64,000 bases of DNA from the NCBI GenBank assembly GCA_020072965.1, contig JAIQFY010000020.1, positions 1 through 64,000 of the forward strand. The letters are read 5' to 3'. Source of the stretch: Terriglobia bacterium. GTDB taxonomy: Bacteria > Acidobacteriota > Terriglobia > JAIQFV01. The position numbers and the translations under genes were made by a program. The stretch's first letter is position 1. Each line of letters starts with the position of its first letter. Positions 18,319 to 27,125 of the stretch are shown here, piece after piece. The notes beneath the pieces were generated by a model that saw nothing but the letters and a program-made list of their open reading frames with translations, was not told the DNA's origin and ran no database searches.

Positions 18319-20241
18319 ATGAAACGCGTTCTCATGCGTCAGACTTGGGCGCTCCTCTTACTCCTGCTTGCGCTACTGATCACAGCGGGCAGAAGCTATG
18401 CTGCAAGCCCTCAACCGGCGGGGGCACCGGAAGTTCTCAAGGTGGAACCTCCCAACTGGTGGACCAGCCATTCGATCAATCCAGTGCGGGTCATGATCCG
18501 CGGACGAAATTTGTTGGGGGCCAGGGTCGAGGCCTCCAGGGGTGGGATTCAAATCCGATCCACGCGGGTCAATGAGGCAGGCACCTACGTTTTCGCTGAC
18601 GTCATGATTGAACCGAAGGCAGCAGCGGGTCCGTATCCGTTGAAGATAATCACTGGAACCGGAACTGCCTCGGCCTCGTTTGAGGTTCTTGCCCCTCTCC
18701 CGCGTGCCGGGCGCTTCCAGGGCTTCTCACCGGATGACGTGATCTATTTGATCATGCCGGACCGCTTTGCCGATGGCGATCCGTCCAATGATGATCCGGC
18801 CGTTTCTCATGGTTTGCTCAATCGCCAGAAGCCTCGTTATTATCATGGCGGCGATCTTCAGGGCATCATCAACCACCTGCCCTATCTCAAAGATCTCGGC
18901 GTGACGGCCCTCTGGATGAATCCGATTTACGATAACGTCAACCACCTCAATGAACGTGAGAAATATGACAATGAACCCATCACCGACTACCACGGCTACG
19001 GGGCAATTGATTTTTACGGAGTCGAAGAGCATTTCGGCGACATGACCAAGGTGCGCGAACTGGTCGAGGCCGCGCACCGGCTTGGGATCAAGGTTATTCA
19101 GGATCAAGTGGCGAACCACACCGGCCCGTATCATCCCTGGGTCAAAGATCCTCCGACTCCCACCTGGTACAATGGCACCGAAGCACATCATCTGAACGAA
19201 ACCTGGCAGACATGGACTTTGTTGGACCCGCACGCCACACCCCAGGTTCAAGAATCAACTTTGAGCGGCTGGTTCGTCGACATCCTGCCGGACCTGAACC
19301 AGGACGATCCCGAGACCTCCCGCTACCTTATTCAAAATACCCTGTGGTGGATTGGGATGACGGGTTTTGATGGGATCCGCCAGGATACGCTGCCGTATGT
19401 TCCCCGGCGCTTCTGGCGTGAATGGATGGCGGCGATTAAGCGCCAATACCCCGACGTGAAGGTCGTCGGTGAAATGTGGGATGTGGACGCCTCCCTGGTT
19501 TCTTTTTTTCAGGGGGGGAAAGCACGCTTTGACGGGGTTGACTCGGGAGTTGACGGGCTCTTTGATTTTCCTTTGTACTATCCACTTCGCCGGGCTTTTG
19601 CTGAAGGAAAACCCCTTCGGGATCTTGCGGCCCTTCTGGCCCGCGATTATCTCTATACCAATCCGAATTTGCTGGTCACCTTCCTGGGACTGCACGATGT
19701 GTCCCGATTCATGAACGAGCCGGGAGCAAATGTTGACGGAATAAAGCTGGCCTTCACCTTTCTCATGACCGCGCGCGGGATTCCCCTGATTTACTATGGC
19801 GATGAAATCGGATTGCATGGGGGCAATGATCCGGACAACCGGCGCGACTTTCCGGGCGGGTGGTCAGGCGACCCGCACAATGCATTCGAGGCCTCGGGCC
19901 GTACCTCCGAGGAGCAGGCGATCTTCGACCAGGTCCGGAGATTGGCGAACTTGCGTTCTGAAATTGAGCCTCTGCGGCGCGGAAGAATGGTTAACCTGGC
20001 AGGGAGCGAACAAACGTGGGCTTTTGCGCGAATGACGAAGAGGGCCACTGCCATTGTGGTCTTCAACAACGATGCGAAACCGGCGACGGTTGAGGTTCCA
20101 ATTGTTCCAACCCACCTTGTTAATGGAATCACGCTTGAAGATCGGCTGGGCCAAGCCCCGGAGGTGAAGGTGGAGGACGGGATGATAAAAGTGAATCTCT
20201 CTCCGAGATCAGCGAGTATTTACACGGTCAAGCCCCATTGA
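18319..20241 (+). CDS. secreted cyclomaltodextrinase/neopullulanase-like GH13 enzyme (SusA-like)
   Basis: A 640-residue enzyme with signal peptide (cleavage near residue 28, SYA-AS). An N-terminal beta-sandwich resembling the cyclomaltodextrinase N domain (residues 35-125) precedes a GH13 barrel. Conserved regions are visible: DQVANH near 259, nucleophile D356 in GFDGIRQD, acid/base E385 in VVGEMW, and H459-D460 in LGLHDVSRF. YYHGGDLQGI is typical of the neopullulanase/cyclomaltodextrinase branch. It should cleave maltodextrins, cyclodextrins or pullulan in the periplasm before uptake by the neighbouring transporter. The GH31 gene follows 31 bp downstream. Confidence 0.88.
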   Translation: MKRVLMRQTWALLLLLLALLITAGRSYAASPQPAGAPEVLKVEPPNWWTSHSINPVRVMIRGRNLLGARVEASRGGIQIRSTRVNEAGTYVFADVMIEPKAAAGPYPLKIITGTGTASASFEVLAPLPRAGRFQGFSPDDVIYLIMPDRFADGDPSNDDPAVSHGLLNRQKPRYYHGGDLQGIINHLPYLKDLGVTALWMNPIYDNVNHLNEREKYDNEPITDYHGYGAIDFYGVEEHFGDMTKVRELVEAAHRLGIKVIQDQVANHTGPYHPWVKDPPTPTWYNGTEAHHLNETWQTWTLLDPHATPQVQESTLSGWFVDILPDLNQDDPETSRYLIQNTLWWIGMTGFDGIRQDTLPYVPRRFWREWMAAIKRQYPDVKVVGEMWDVDASLVSFFQGGKARFDGVDSGVDGLFDFPLYYPLRRAFAEGKPLRDLAALLARDYLYTNPNLLVTFLGLHDVSRFMNEPGANVDGIKLAFTFLMTARGIPLIYYGDEIGLHGGNDPDNRRDFPGGWSGDPHNAFEASGRTSEEQAIFDQVRRLANLRSEIEPLRRGRMVNLAGSEQTWAFARMTKRATAIVVFNNDAKPATVEVPIVPTHLVNGITLEDRLGQAPEVKVEDGMIKVNLSPRSASIYTVKPH

Positions 20242-20272
20242 TGCCTGAAAAATTGGCTTTAGCCACGGAGAT

Positions 20273-22813
20273 ATGATGACAGGTCGGCAACGAACAACAA
20301 GGATGATGATGCGAATCCGGAATTCACGAAGGGCGACTAGTCTCGTCGCCCTACGTCTCATCCAGGTATTATCCCTCCTCCTGTTTTTGGCCGTTCCAGC
20401 ATCGGCCCAGTGGCAGTCGGTCGGAAACCTCAAATCGGTCAAGCGCGAAGCCGAGCGCGTCACCCTTAACTGCGAAAATGCTGAAATTCAAATCACCTCG
20501 CTGGCAGCGGACTTGATCCGCATCCGCATGACCCCGGGCCATGTATTCGGCCGGGACGAAAGCTGGGCGGTCGTGAAGACTGACTGGCCTCGTATTCCGG
20601 TTGAAATTAGCGAAAGCGGGGACAAGCTCCGGGTTGCCACGGCGGAGATTTCAGTCGAGGTGGCCAGGGCACACTGCGGCATCACCTTTCGCGATAAGAG
20701 CGGGGGCATTATCAGTCAGGATGATCCAGGGAAAGGCATGGGTTGGGAGGGGAAGGAGGTGCGCGTCTGGAAGGTAATGCCGGCGGATGAATATTATTAC
20801 GGCTTGGGCGAAAAGGCCGGTCCGTTGGAACACAACCACCAGGCCTTTGTCAATTGGAACACAGATGCCTATGGGTACCGCTGGGGAACTGATCCCGTCT
20901 ATCAAACTATCCCATTCCTGCTCGCGCTGCACGGGGGGCGAAGCTACGGAATTTTTTTTGACAACACCTACCGCTCCACGTTTGACCTGGGAAAATCGCG
21001 GCGTGACCAGTACTCGTTCGGAGCCGAGGCGGGTGAACTCAACTATTATTTTTTTTATGGCCCGACTCCCCGAAAGGTGATCGAGCGTTATACCGATCTC
21101 ACTGGCCGCATGCCGCTGCCGCCGCGATGGGCCCTGGGATATCAGCAAAGCCGCTATAGCTACGAGCCGGAAAGCCGGGTTCGGGAGATAGTCAAAGGTT
21201 TTCGCCAACGAGGTATTCCGTTGGATGTGATTTACCTCGACATCGATTACATGGACGGCTATCGAATCTTTACAGTCGATCCGAAGAAGTTTCCGCATTT
21301 CCGCGAAATGATTTCCGATTTTGCAGATCTCGGAATCAAAGTCGTGACCATCATTGATCCCGGAATCAAACAGGAGCCGGGTTACTGGGTGTACGACGAA
21401 GGATTAAAAGGGAACCAATTCGTCACCATGCCCGATGGAAAGCCTTTCGTCGGCAATGTCTGGCCGGGCCAATGCGTGTTTCCCGATTTCACCCGCGGCG
21501 CCACGCGGCAGTGGTGGGGAGGGCTTTACAAGGGACTGGTGGATGCGGGGATCAAGGGTTTCTGGAATGACATGAATGAGCCGGCGGTTTTTGCCAACAC
21601 CGATGATCAAACGGCTCGAACGATGCCTCTGGACGCAGTCCACGATGACAACGGCCAGAACTCCAGCCATCGCAAGTCACACAATGTTTATGGGATGTTG
21701 ATGGCTCGCGCGACGTTTGAGGGAGTCATGGACCTGCGGCCCGCCGAAAGGCCCTTCGTGTTGACGCGGGCTTCTTATGCAGGAGGCCAGCGCTATGCGG
21801 CGGCGTGGACAGGTGACAACAGCAGTGATTGGGCGCATCTTCATTTATGGCTTCCCATGACTTTGAACCTGGGGTTGTCGGGGCAGCCCTTCGCTGGACC
21901 CGATATTGGAGGCTTCTCGGGAAATCCCTCCGCCGAGCTGTACACTCGCTTTATGGAGGCGGGGACATTCAGCCCCTTCATGCGAGAACATTCAGATAAA
22001 AGGACCCGCGACCGGGAACCTTGGTCTTACGGCCCCGAATACGAGATGATTAATCGCCGTTATATTCAGACGCGTTACCGCCTCATGCCTTACATCTATT
22101 CGGCATTCGAAGAGGCCGCACGGACCGGCCTGCCGGTGATGCGGCCTCTCTTTCTGGAATTTCCATCCGATCCCAGAACCTACCGCATGGATACGGAATA
22201 TTTCTTTGGCCCGGACTTAATTGTGGCGCCGGTACTCAATGAGGGGGGGAGGCGGCGTTCAATTTATCTCCCGGCAGGGGACTGGTACAATTTCTGGACT
22301 GGGGAAAGGTTGACCGGGCCGGCGGACATCATCGCAGAGGCCCCCCTCGATAGCGTGCCCCTCTTCGCACGAGGGGGCGCTATTATCCCGACCCAACAGA
22401 TATTGCAGTATACCGATGAAGCCCCGATCGATCCGCTCACGCTTGACGTTTTTCCGGGTGCCGATTCCAGCGGATCACTTTATGAGGATGATGGGTTGAC
22501 TTATGAGTATCAACATGGAAAGACAGCCCGCACCCATTTCCATTGTCGCTCCACGACGCAACAGATTGTCTTTGAGATGGGTAACCGGGAAGGAGGCTAT
22601 GTGCCCGCCCCCCGATCTGATCTGCTGAAGTTTAACGCCGTGGATGGCGCTCCGAAAGGGGTTCAATTGGAGGGACGAGAGCTTCCAAGCGTCAGAAGCC
22701 TCGGGGAGCTTCGCCAACGGGAGAGCGGCTGGACCTATGATAGCGTGATGAAGATCGCGTGGGTCAAGTTCACTGATGACCCATCAGCCAAGACCGTAGT
22801 TCTGGTCAAGTGA
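20273..22813 (+). CDS. secreted alpha-glucosidase (GH31)
   Basis: Up to 846 residues. The nucleophile is D433 in FWNDMNEPAVF and the acid/base is D515 in WTGDNSSDW, both classic GH31 signatures. PLPPRWALGYQQSRYSYE marks the barrel start. A hydrophobic signal (LIQVLSLLLFLAVPASA) ends near residue 46. Several ATGs lie close together. The one at 20309 (MRIRNS), preceded by AAGG, would give a more normal signal peptide than 20273. It releases glucose from non-reducing ends of malto- or isomalto-oligosaccharides and probably works with the GH13 enzyme in the periplasm. It is the last gene of the glucan operon. Confidence 0.92.
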   Translation: MMTGRQRTTRMMMRIRNSRRATSLVALRLIQVLSLLLFLAVPASAQWQSVGNLKSVKREAERVTLNCENAEIQITSLAADLIRIRMTPGHVFGRDESWAVVKTDWPRIPVEISESGDKLRVATAEISVEVARAHCGITFRDKSGGIISQDDPGKGMGWEGKEVRVWKVMPADEYYYGLGEKAGPLEHNHQAFVNWNTDAYGYRWGTDPVYQTIPFLLALHGGRSYGIFFDNTYRSTFDLGKSRRDQYSFGAEAGELNYYFFYGPTPRKVIERYTDLTGRMPLPPRWALGYQQSRYSYEPESRVREIVKGFRQRGIPLDVIYLDIDYMDGYRIFTVDPKKFPHFREMISDFADLGIKVVTIIDPGIKQEPGYWVYDEGLKGNQFVTMPDGKPFVGNVWPGQCVFPDFTRGATRQWWGGLYKGLVDAGIKGFWNDMNEPAVFANTDDQTARTMPLDAVHDDNGQNSSHRKSHNVYGMLMARATFEGVMDLRPAERPFVLTRASYAGGQRYAAAWTGDNSSDWAHLHLWLPMTLNLGLSGQPFAGPDIGGFSGNPSAELYTRFMEAGTFSPFMREHSDKRTRDREPWSYGPEYEMINRRYIQTRYRLMPYIYSAFEEAARTGLPVMRPLFLEFPSDPRTYRMDTEYFFGPDLIVAPVLNEGGRRRSIYLPAGDWYNFWTGERLTGPADIIAEAPLDSVPLFARGGAIIPTQQILQYTDEAPIDPLTLDVFPGADSSGSLYEDDGLTYEYQHGKTARTHFHCRSTTQQIVFEMGNREGGYVPAPRSDLLKFNAVDGAPKGVQLEGRELPSVRSLGELRQRESGWTYDSVMKIAWVKFTDDPSAKTVVLVK

Positions 22814-23383
22814 TTCCCTGAATGTGTCTCCCTGGACTTTCAAAACTAGATCTTTCCGGGCATCGGCACCAGGATATATCTCGGTGCGATCGAGATTCCA
22901 ATATGTGCTCCCTTTGCGTTCTTAGCGCCTTCATGGCGGACTTTGCGGTTGATCGTTGCGCCACTCAATTTTCCGAAGTCCCCCGAAAAATGAATTTCCA
23001 AGTCTGAACCGCTAAACTTCGGAATGGATCTCCCTCCATCAATCTGCTGCCCCTTACATGCGCGCCGGTCGGGCGCGGTGGTTTCCCTTTGCCAATTTGT
23101 ATCTTCCGCGGCCCGGGCCTTTGTCTCGTTCATTCTGTCCCAGAAGCCCAAACTCCAGGAAATGGCGGTTGGGGTGACCTCCCTCAAATAGATATTTTCT
23201 TTTTAGATCTGTTTGAAACTGCCCTCACTGCGTCTTGTGGCACCCGTCCCAACTGCGGATTGCGAATTTCGGATTGTGAAAGAGATTTTGGTAGTGTCAC
23301 AAATCTGATTGATAAGGTCCTGTATATCCTTATAAGTAAAGCTATTGGCTAATCGCATGGGAAAATGGTTCATTCTTTTATGC
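22814..23383. other. intergenic region with dispersed low-complexity repeats
   Basis: No gene. It contains a copy of the tttgcgttcttagcgcc / atggcggactttgcggttg type of repeat at about 22912-22955, and gcggattgcgaatttcggat at about 23255. Both families recur elsewhere in the window (39640, 42090, 43890, 45440). Confidence 0.5.
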
Positions 23384-23420
23384 TTGACATAATATGCCAC
23401 ACATAATATATTTTCTATGT
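23384..23420 (+). promoter_or_regulatory. higBA promoter with likely HigA operator
   Basis: TTGACA (23384-23389), 17-bp spacer, TATATT (23407-23412): a nearly ideal sigma-70 promoter whose start point would coincide with the higB GTG at 23419. CATAATAT occurs twice in direct repeat, and ACATA...TATGT (23401-23405 / 23416-23420) is an inverted repeat over the -10 and start. Either could be the autoregulatory operator. Confidence 0.65.
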
Positions 23421-23697
23421 GATTAAATCTTTTCGTTGTACCGACACCGAAAAGAGTCACAATCGCGTCTCCGTTACGAAGTTTAAGGCAATCGAGAGGA
23501 TATCTCTCCGGAAGCTTCGGCAGATCGACGCGGCAGCGGAGTTAAGAGATTTGTCGGTGCCGCCAGGAAACAGATTAGAGAGGCTCCATGGAGACCGCGA
23601 GGGACAACATAGCATTCGCATCAACGAACAATGGCGAATCTGCTTCGAATGGAAAGATGGGGATGCCTACTTTGTCGAAATTGTCGATTATCACTAG
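23419..23697 (+). CDS. higB: HigB-type toxin (RelE superfamily)
   Basis: A 92-residue protein of the plasmid-maintenance killer type. The N-terminus IKSFRCTDTEK and the central PPGNRLERLHGDREGQHSIR match HigB, as does the C-terminal INEQWRICFEWKDGDAYFVEIVDYH stretch. HigB toxins cut mRNA on the ribosome. The gene lies 9 bp before its antitoxin gene, in the toxin-first order usual for higBA. It starts with GTG, has no Shine-Dalgarno site and sits right behind the promoter -10, so translation is probably leaderless. Confidence 0.9.
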   Translation: MIKSFRCTDTEKSHNRVSVTKFKAIERISLRKLRQIDAAAELRDLSVPPGNRLERLHGDREGQHSIRINEQWRICFEWKDGDAYFVEIVDYH

Positions 23698-23706
23698 AGG
23701 GCAAGA

Positions 23707-24015
23707 ATGTCTAAACTGAAGCCAGTCCATCCTGGTGAGATTTTAGTGGAAGACTTTCTCCGTCCACTCGGCTTGACCGCTAATAAGCTGGCCATCGAAT
23801 TACGCGTCGCTCCGCACAGACTTTATCAAATTGTTAACTGCGAGCGCAGGATCACGGCCGACACGGCGTTACGTCTGGGGCGTTACTTTGGCACAACGGC
23901 GGCGTTCTGGATGAATCTCCAAACTCAGTTTGATCTGGATTCGGCAGAAGACCAAATGGCCGAGGAAATAAATCAAGCCGTGAGGCCGAGAGATTCCCGT
24001 GTGACAACGCAGTAG
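23707..24015 (+). CDS. higA: HigA-type antitoxin, XRE-family helix-turn-helix
   Basis: A 102-residue DNA-binding antitoxin. KPVHPGEILVEDFLRPLGLT, then NKLAIELRVAPHRLYQIVN (the helix-turn-helix) and ITADTALRLGRYFGTTAAFW, are hallmark HigA segments. It neutralises HigB and represses the operon. A GAGGG site precedes the ATG. It is translated from the same message as higB. Confidence 0.93.
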   Translation: MSKLKPVHPGEILVEDFLRPLGLTANKLAIELRVAPHRLYQIVNCERRITADTALRLGRYFGTTAAFWMNLQTQFDLDSAEDQMAEEINQAVRPRDSRVTTQ

Positions 24016-24171
24016 CGTTATTGTGAAATACCCCTCCCTTCTTATCCCTAATCGAAATGCCCTCCTACCGTTCGTTCACAGAATATTAACGGGGCCACTC
24101 GTCTGGCGGACAATATCCACCCTTGTACCTTTGTGAATCTAAATTACGGCACGACCGAAATTTTTACCCTC

Positions 24172-24200
24172 TTGACATCGGTTTAGGCGTGAACTATATT
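24172..24200 (+). promoter_or_regulatory. strong sigma-70 promoter ahead of the respiratory operon
   Basis: TTGACA (24172-24177), exactly 17 bp, TATATT (24195-24200). Transcription would start near 24207, giving an untranslated leader of about 350 nt before the Rieske gene at 24558. Confidence 0.65.
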
Positions 24201-24206
24201 TTTGGT

Positions 24207-24557
24207 TTCATTCACTACGATAGGAATTGATAAGCTGAGTAAGAGCCATTCTTGAGTAGCGTCACTGCGACCCATACAAGCTCAGTGCTCCAGGTTACAC
24301 AATACTTTTCACCATTTTTGAATCTCTTATTTCAGCCCGATCACCAATCTTCCCGCATTTAAATCCGGTGCTGAGGGATGCTGCCGACAACAGAGAATCA
24401 ATGTGTGGAGGGAGTTGTCGGAATGGATGGGGCGGGGGGTGTCTGTGCGGGCAACCCGACCCACAGAGACGTCGCTGAGGGGGCCTCGATCCGACGCCGT
24501 ATTCATTAGTATGTCCTTGAATTATCTGGCTGCGTGCCAGACAGGGTGAAGGGTACT
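24207..24557 (+). other. long untranslated leader of the bc operon, possibly structured
   Basis: No open frame with a ribosome binding site is apparent. The second half contains possible stems: GCCGACAAC with GTTGTCGG (about 24390-24430), GTCTGTG...CACAGAGAC around CGGGcaaCCCG (about 24440-24472), and CTGGCtgcgtGCCAG (24526-24540). It could be a regulatory leader or contain a second promoter. Confidence 0.35.
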
Positions 24558-25154
24558 ATGGCAGAATCAACGGATGCAACAGTTCTCGGCCAGAATTCGA
24601 AGCCGGAGGTAAATCCGGCGCCGGCCAAGCCCGCCGCCAAGCCGGCCAAGACCGGGGCTGGCGAGGGGGAAGACGAGATCCTCGGAAAGCGGCGCCGCAT
24701 CATCTGGGCTTGCATCGTGGGCTATCTTAGTGTCAGTTTCCTGATGTTCCTCCGTTTTTTCTTCCCGCGCACCCTGTTTGAACCGAGCACCATCTTCAAG
24801 GTCGGTTATCCTTCGGACTTCTCCATTGGCGTCGATACCAAGTTCCAGAAAGCCTACCGGATTGCCGTGGTGAGGGAGCCGGAGCGTTTGTTCGTCATCT
24901 ATTTGAAATGCACCCATCTAGGATGCACTCCCGACTGGAAGCCCGCGGAGGATAAATTCAAGTGCCCGTGTCATGGAAGCGGCTACACCAGCGAGGGAGT
25001 CAACTTCGAGGGGCCCGCGCCTCGCCCGATGGATCGCGCCCGGGTGGAGCTGGATGCGGAGGGGCAGATCGTGGTGGATACAGGAAGGGTCTATTCCTGG
25101 CCCAAGGGACAGCCGTCGCACTTCAATGATCCGGGAGCTTTCATCGCCGTCTAG
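24558..25154 (+). CDS. Rieske [2Fe-2S] protein of a b6-type cytochrome bc complex
   Basis: A 198-residue membrane-anchored subunit that takes the first electron from quinol and passes it to cytochrome c. An Ala/Pro/Lys-rich N-terminus is followed by one membrane helix (about 48-69). The cluster motifs are CTHLGC (C118, H120, C123) and CPCHGS (C136, C138, H139). GPAPRPMDRARVEL after the second motif is typical of bacterial b6f/bc Rieske domains. The ATG at 24558 follows GAAGGG with good spacing, so I reject the upstream GTG at 24534. First gene of the bc operon. Confidence 0.93.
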   Translation: MAESTDATVLGQNSKPEVNPAPAKPAAKPAKTGAGEGEDEILGKRRRIIWACIVGYLSVSFLMFLRFFFPRTLFEPSTIFKVGYPSDFSIGVDTKFQKAYRIAVVREPERLFVIYLKCTHLGCTPDWKPAEDKFKCPCHGSGYTSEGVNFEGPAPRPMDRARVELDAEGQIVVDTGRVYSWPKGQPSHFNDPGAFIAV

Positions 25155-25218
25155 GTTTGGAAAGTCGTTGAAAAATCGTTTTCCCTTGTCGTGAATCTCA
25201 TAATCCTCGGAGTGATGG

Positions 25219-26157
25219 ATGGCAGACGAGAACGGCAACAATAAAGGCCAGAAGGGGCTGACTTCGGTCCTTGACAAAGTCAAGGAAGATACCCGCGCCC
25301 TCAAGGACAAAGCTGCCGAAGAGTTCAAGACTTACAAGGATTTTGACCGCACCCAGTTGTTCAAGTCCGTGTTCCGGGTGAAGCACGACGACACCCCGCG
25401 TGGGCGTGCCCTGGGCATCCTCACCAATGTTTTTCTTCACCTCCACCCGGCCAAAATCAACCGTGACGCCGTTCGTTACAGCTACACCTGGGGAATGGGA
25501 GGGATCTCCTTCTACCTCTTTATTGTTCTGACCTTCACCGGGGTCCTGCTGATGTTTTATTACCACCCCACGAAAGGGCAGGCCTTCCGCGACATCCTTT
25601 ATCTGGAGGCGGATGTTCCGTTTGGAATGCTGTTGCGCAACATGCACCGGTGGGCGGCGCACCTCATGGTCATTACAGTATGGCTGCATATGTTCCGCGT
25701 TTTCCTGACGGGGTCTTACAAGAAGCCGCGAGAATTTAATTGGGTGGTCGGGGTCGTCCTCATGTTACTGACCCTGCTCCTTTCCTTTACCGGCTACCTG
25801 CTGCCGGACGACCAGTTGGGTTTCTGGGCCGTGACGGTGGGGACCGGTATGGCTCGTGCTACGCCTCTGCTCGGCAATGAGGGGCCGTTTGGCCCGCAAC
25901 TCGGAATGAACCCGTTCAATGACATTCGATTCGCGCTGCTGGGCGGATCGATCGTGGATGCCAACGCGTTGCTGCGGTCTTATATCTGGCATTGCATCGG
26001 GATCCCCATCCTCATCTCGATCTTCATGGCGGTGCACTTCTGGCGCGTTCGAAAGGACGGGGGCATCTCCGGTCCGGCGCCGGTCATGCTGGAGTCTGAA
26101 ATCAAGGAATTGAAGCGGGGCGCTGTGGCCGCGCCGACCAAGGCGGGAGGGCACTGA
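25219..26157 (+). CDS. cytochrome b, N-terminal (b6-like) subunit
   Basis: A 312-residue membrane protein carrying the two b haems. Ligands are H143 and H157 (14 apart) and H258 and H273 (15 apart). The 15-residue spacing in the second helix is the b6f type rather than bc1. [17 protein letters not shown] is the quinol-site region, with PDDQ where most relatives have PWDQ. There is a charged N-terminal extension of about 75 residues before the first helix. CGGAG precedes the ATG. The stop overlaps the next start (TGATG), so the two halves of cytochrome b are translationally coupled. Confidence 0.92.
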   Translation: MADENGNNKGQKGLTSVLDKVKEDTRALKDKAAEEFKTYKDFDRTQLFKSVFRVKHDDTPRGRALGILTNVFLHLHPAKINRDAVRYSYTWGMGGISFYLFIVLTFTGVLLMFYYHPTKGQAFRDILYLEADVPFGMLLRNMHRWAAHLMVITVWLHMFRVFLTGSYKKPREFNWVVGVVLMLLTLLLSFTGYLLPDDQLGFWAVTVGTGMARATPLLGNEGPFGPQLGMNPFNDIRFALLGGSIVDANALLRSYIWHCIGIPILISIFMAVHFWRVRKDGGISGPAPVMLESEIKELKRGAVAAPTKAGGH

Positions 26158-27092
26158 TGGACTGGCAACAACTTTGGCAAATTGCTTCCACGCCCGATAA
26201 TATCCCCATTGTGGCGCTCTTGTTTCTTATACCGTTCTATACGTGGTATGCCTTCCGTCAAGCCCGCGCCAATGATCGTTTAATCGGGGCTTTAGAGGGG
26301 AATCCCGAACTCGCCAAGACCCATCATCGAAAGACACTTCCTTTCAAACCCGAGTGGCCCCGGGAAGTGCATGTCTGGCCCTACCTGCTCCGGATCGAAT
26401 TCTTGGCGGCCATTATCGTGACAGTGGTCTTGATGATTTGGTCCATCACGTTGAATGCCCCGTTGGAGGAACCGGCCAACCCCAATTTCACCATGAACCC
26501 GGCCAAGGCCCCCTGGTATTTTCTCGGCTTGCAGGAGATGCTGGTTTACTTCGATCCCTGGATGGCAGGAGTTGTTCTCCCCAGCCTGATCCTGGTGGGT
26601 CTGGCGGCCATTCCCTACATGGACGAAAACCCGCTGGGCGCGGGCTACTACACCCTCAAGCAGCGCAAGTGGTCCATTGGTGCTTTCTGTTTCGGTTTTT
26701 TAGTCCTGTGGCTGATCATGATCTTTATCGGGACTTTTATCCGCGGCCCGGGGTGGATGTGGTTCTGGCCGGGACAAACCTGGGACCACAGCCGCGTCGT
26801 CTTTGAGGTGAACCGCGACTTGCCTGACTTCCTATTAATTACGAGTGCGTGGGGGAAGGGCATTTTCGGCGCCATTGTCATGGGCGTTTACTATGGGCTC
26901 GCGGGCCTGCTGGTTCACAAGGTCGTTACGCTGAATGATTTTAACCGGAAGATTTTCAAGCGGATGAGCGTGCTGCAGTATCTCACGTTGCAGTTTTTCC
27001 TGATCACCATGATGCTACTCCCGCTGAAGATCTTCATCCGTCACGCATTTCGTATCAAATACATCTGGATCACACCATGGTTCAATATCTGA
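26157..27092 (+). CDS. cytochrome b, C-terminal (subunit IV-like) subunit
   Basis: A 311-residue membrane protein corresponding to subunit IV of b6f complexes and completing the quinol-oxidising site. The segment [19 protein letters not shown] near residue 115 is the PEWY-loop region, here APWY. It is longer than usual subunit IV and than its counterpart at 60.7-61.4 kb (232 residues): extra helices (ISAWGKGIFGAIVMGVYY-like region and YLTLQFFLITMMLLPLKIF) follow the GPGWMWFWPGQ segment. Start overlaps the previous stop by 1 nt. Confidence 0.9.
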   Translation: MDWQQLWQIASTPDNIPIVALLFLIPFYTWYAFRQARANDRLIGALEGNPELAKTHHRKTLPFKPEWPREVHVWPYLLRIEFLAAIIVTVVLMIWSITLNAPLEEPANPNFTMNPAKAPWYFLGLQEMLVYFDPWMAGVVLPSLILVGLAAIPYMDENPLGAGYYTLKQRKWSIGAFCFGFLVLWLIMIFIGTFIRGPGWMWFWPGQTWDHSRVVFEVNRDLPDFLLITSAWGKGIFGAIVMGVYYGLAGLLVHKVVTLNDFNRKIFKRMSVLQYLTLQFFLITMMLLPLKIFIRHAFRIKYIWITPWFNI

Positions 27093-27125
27093 ATTTGCTC
27101 TGCCACAGCGTGAAGGAGGGTCCCG

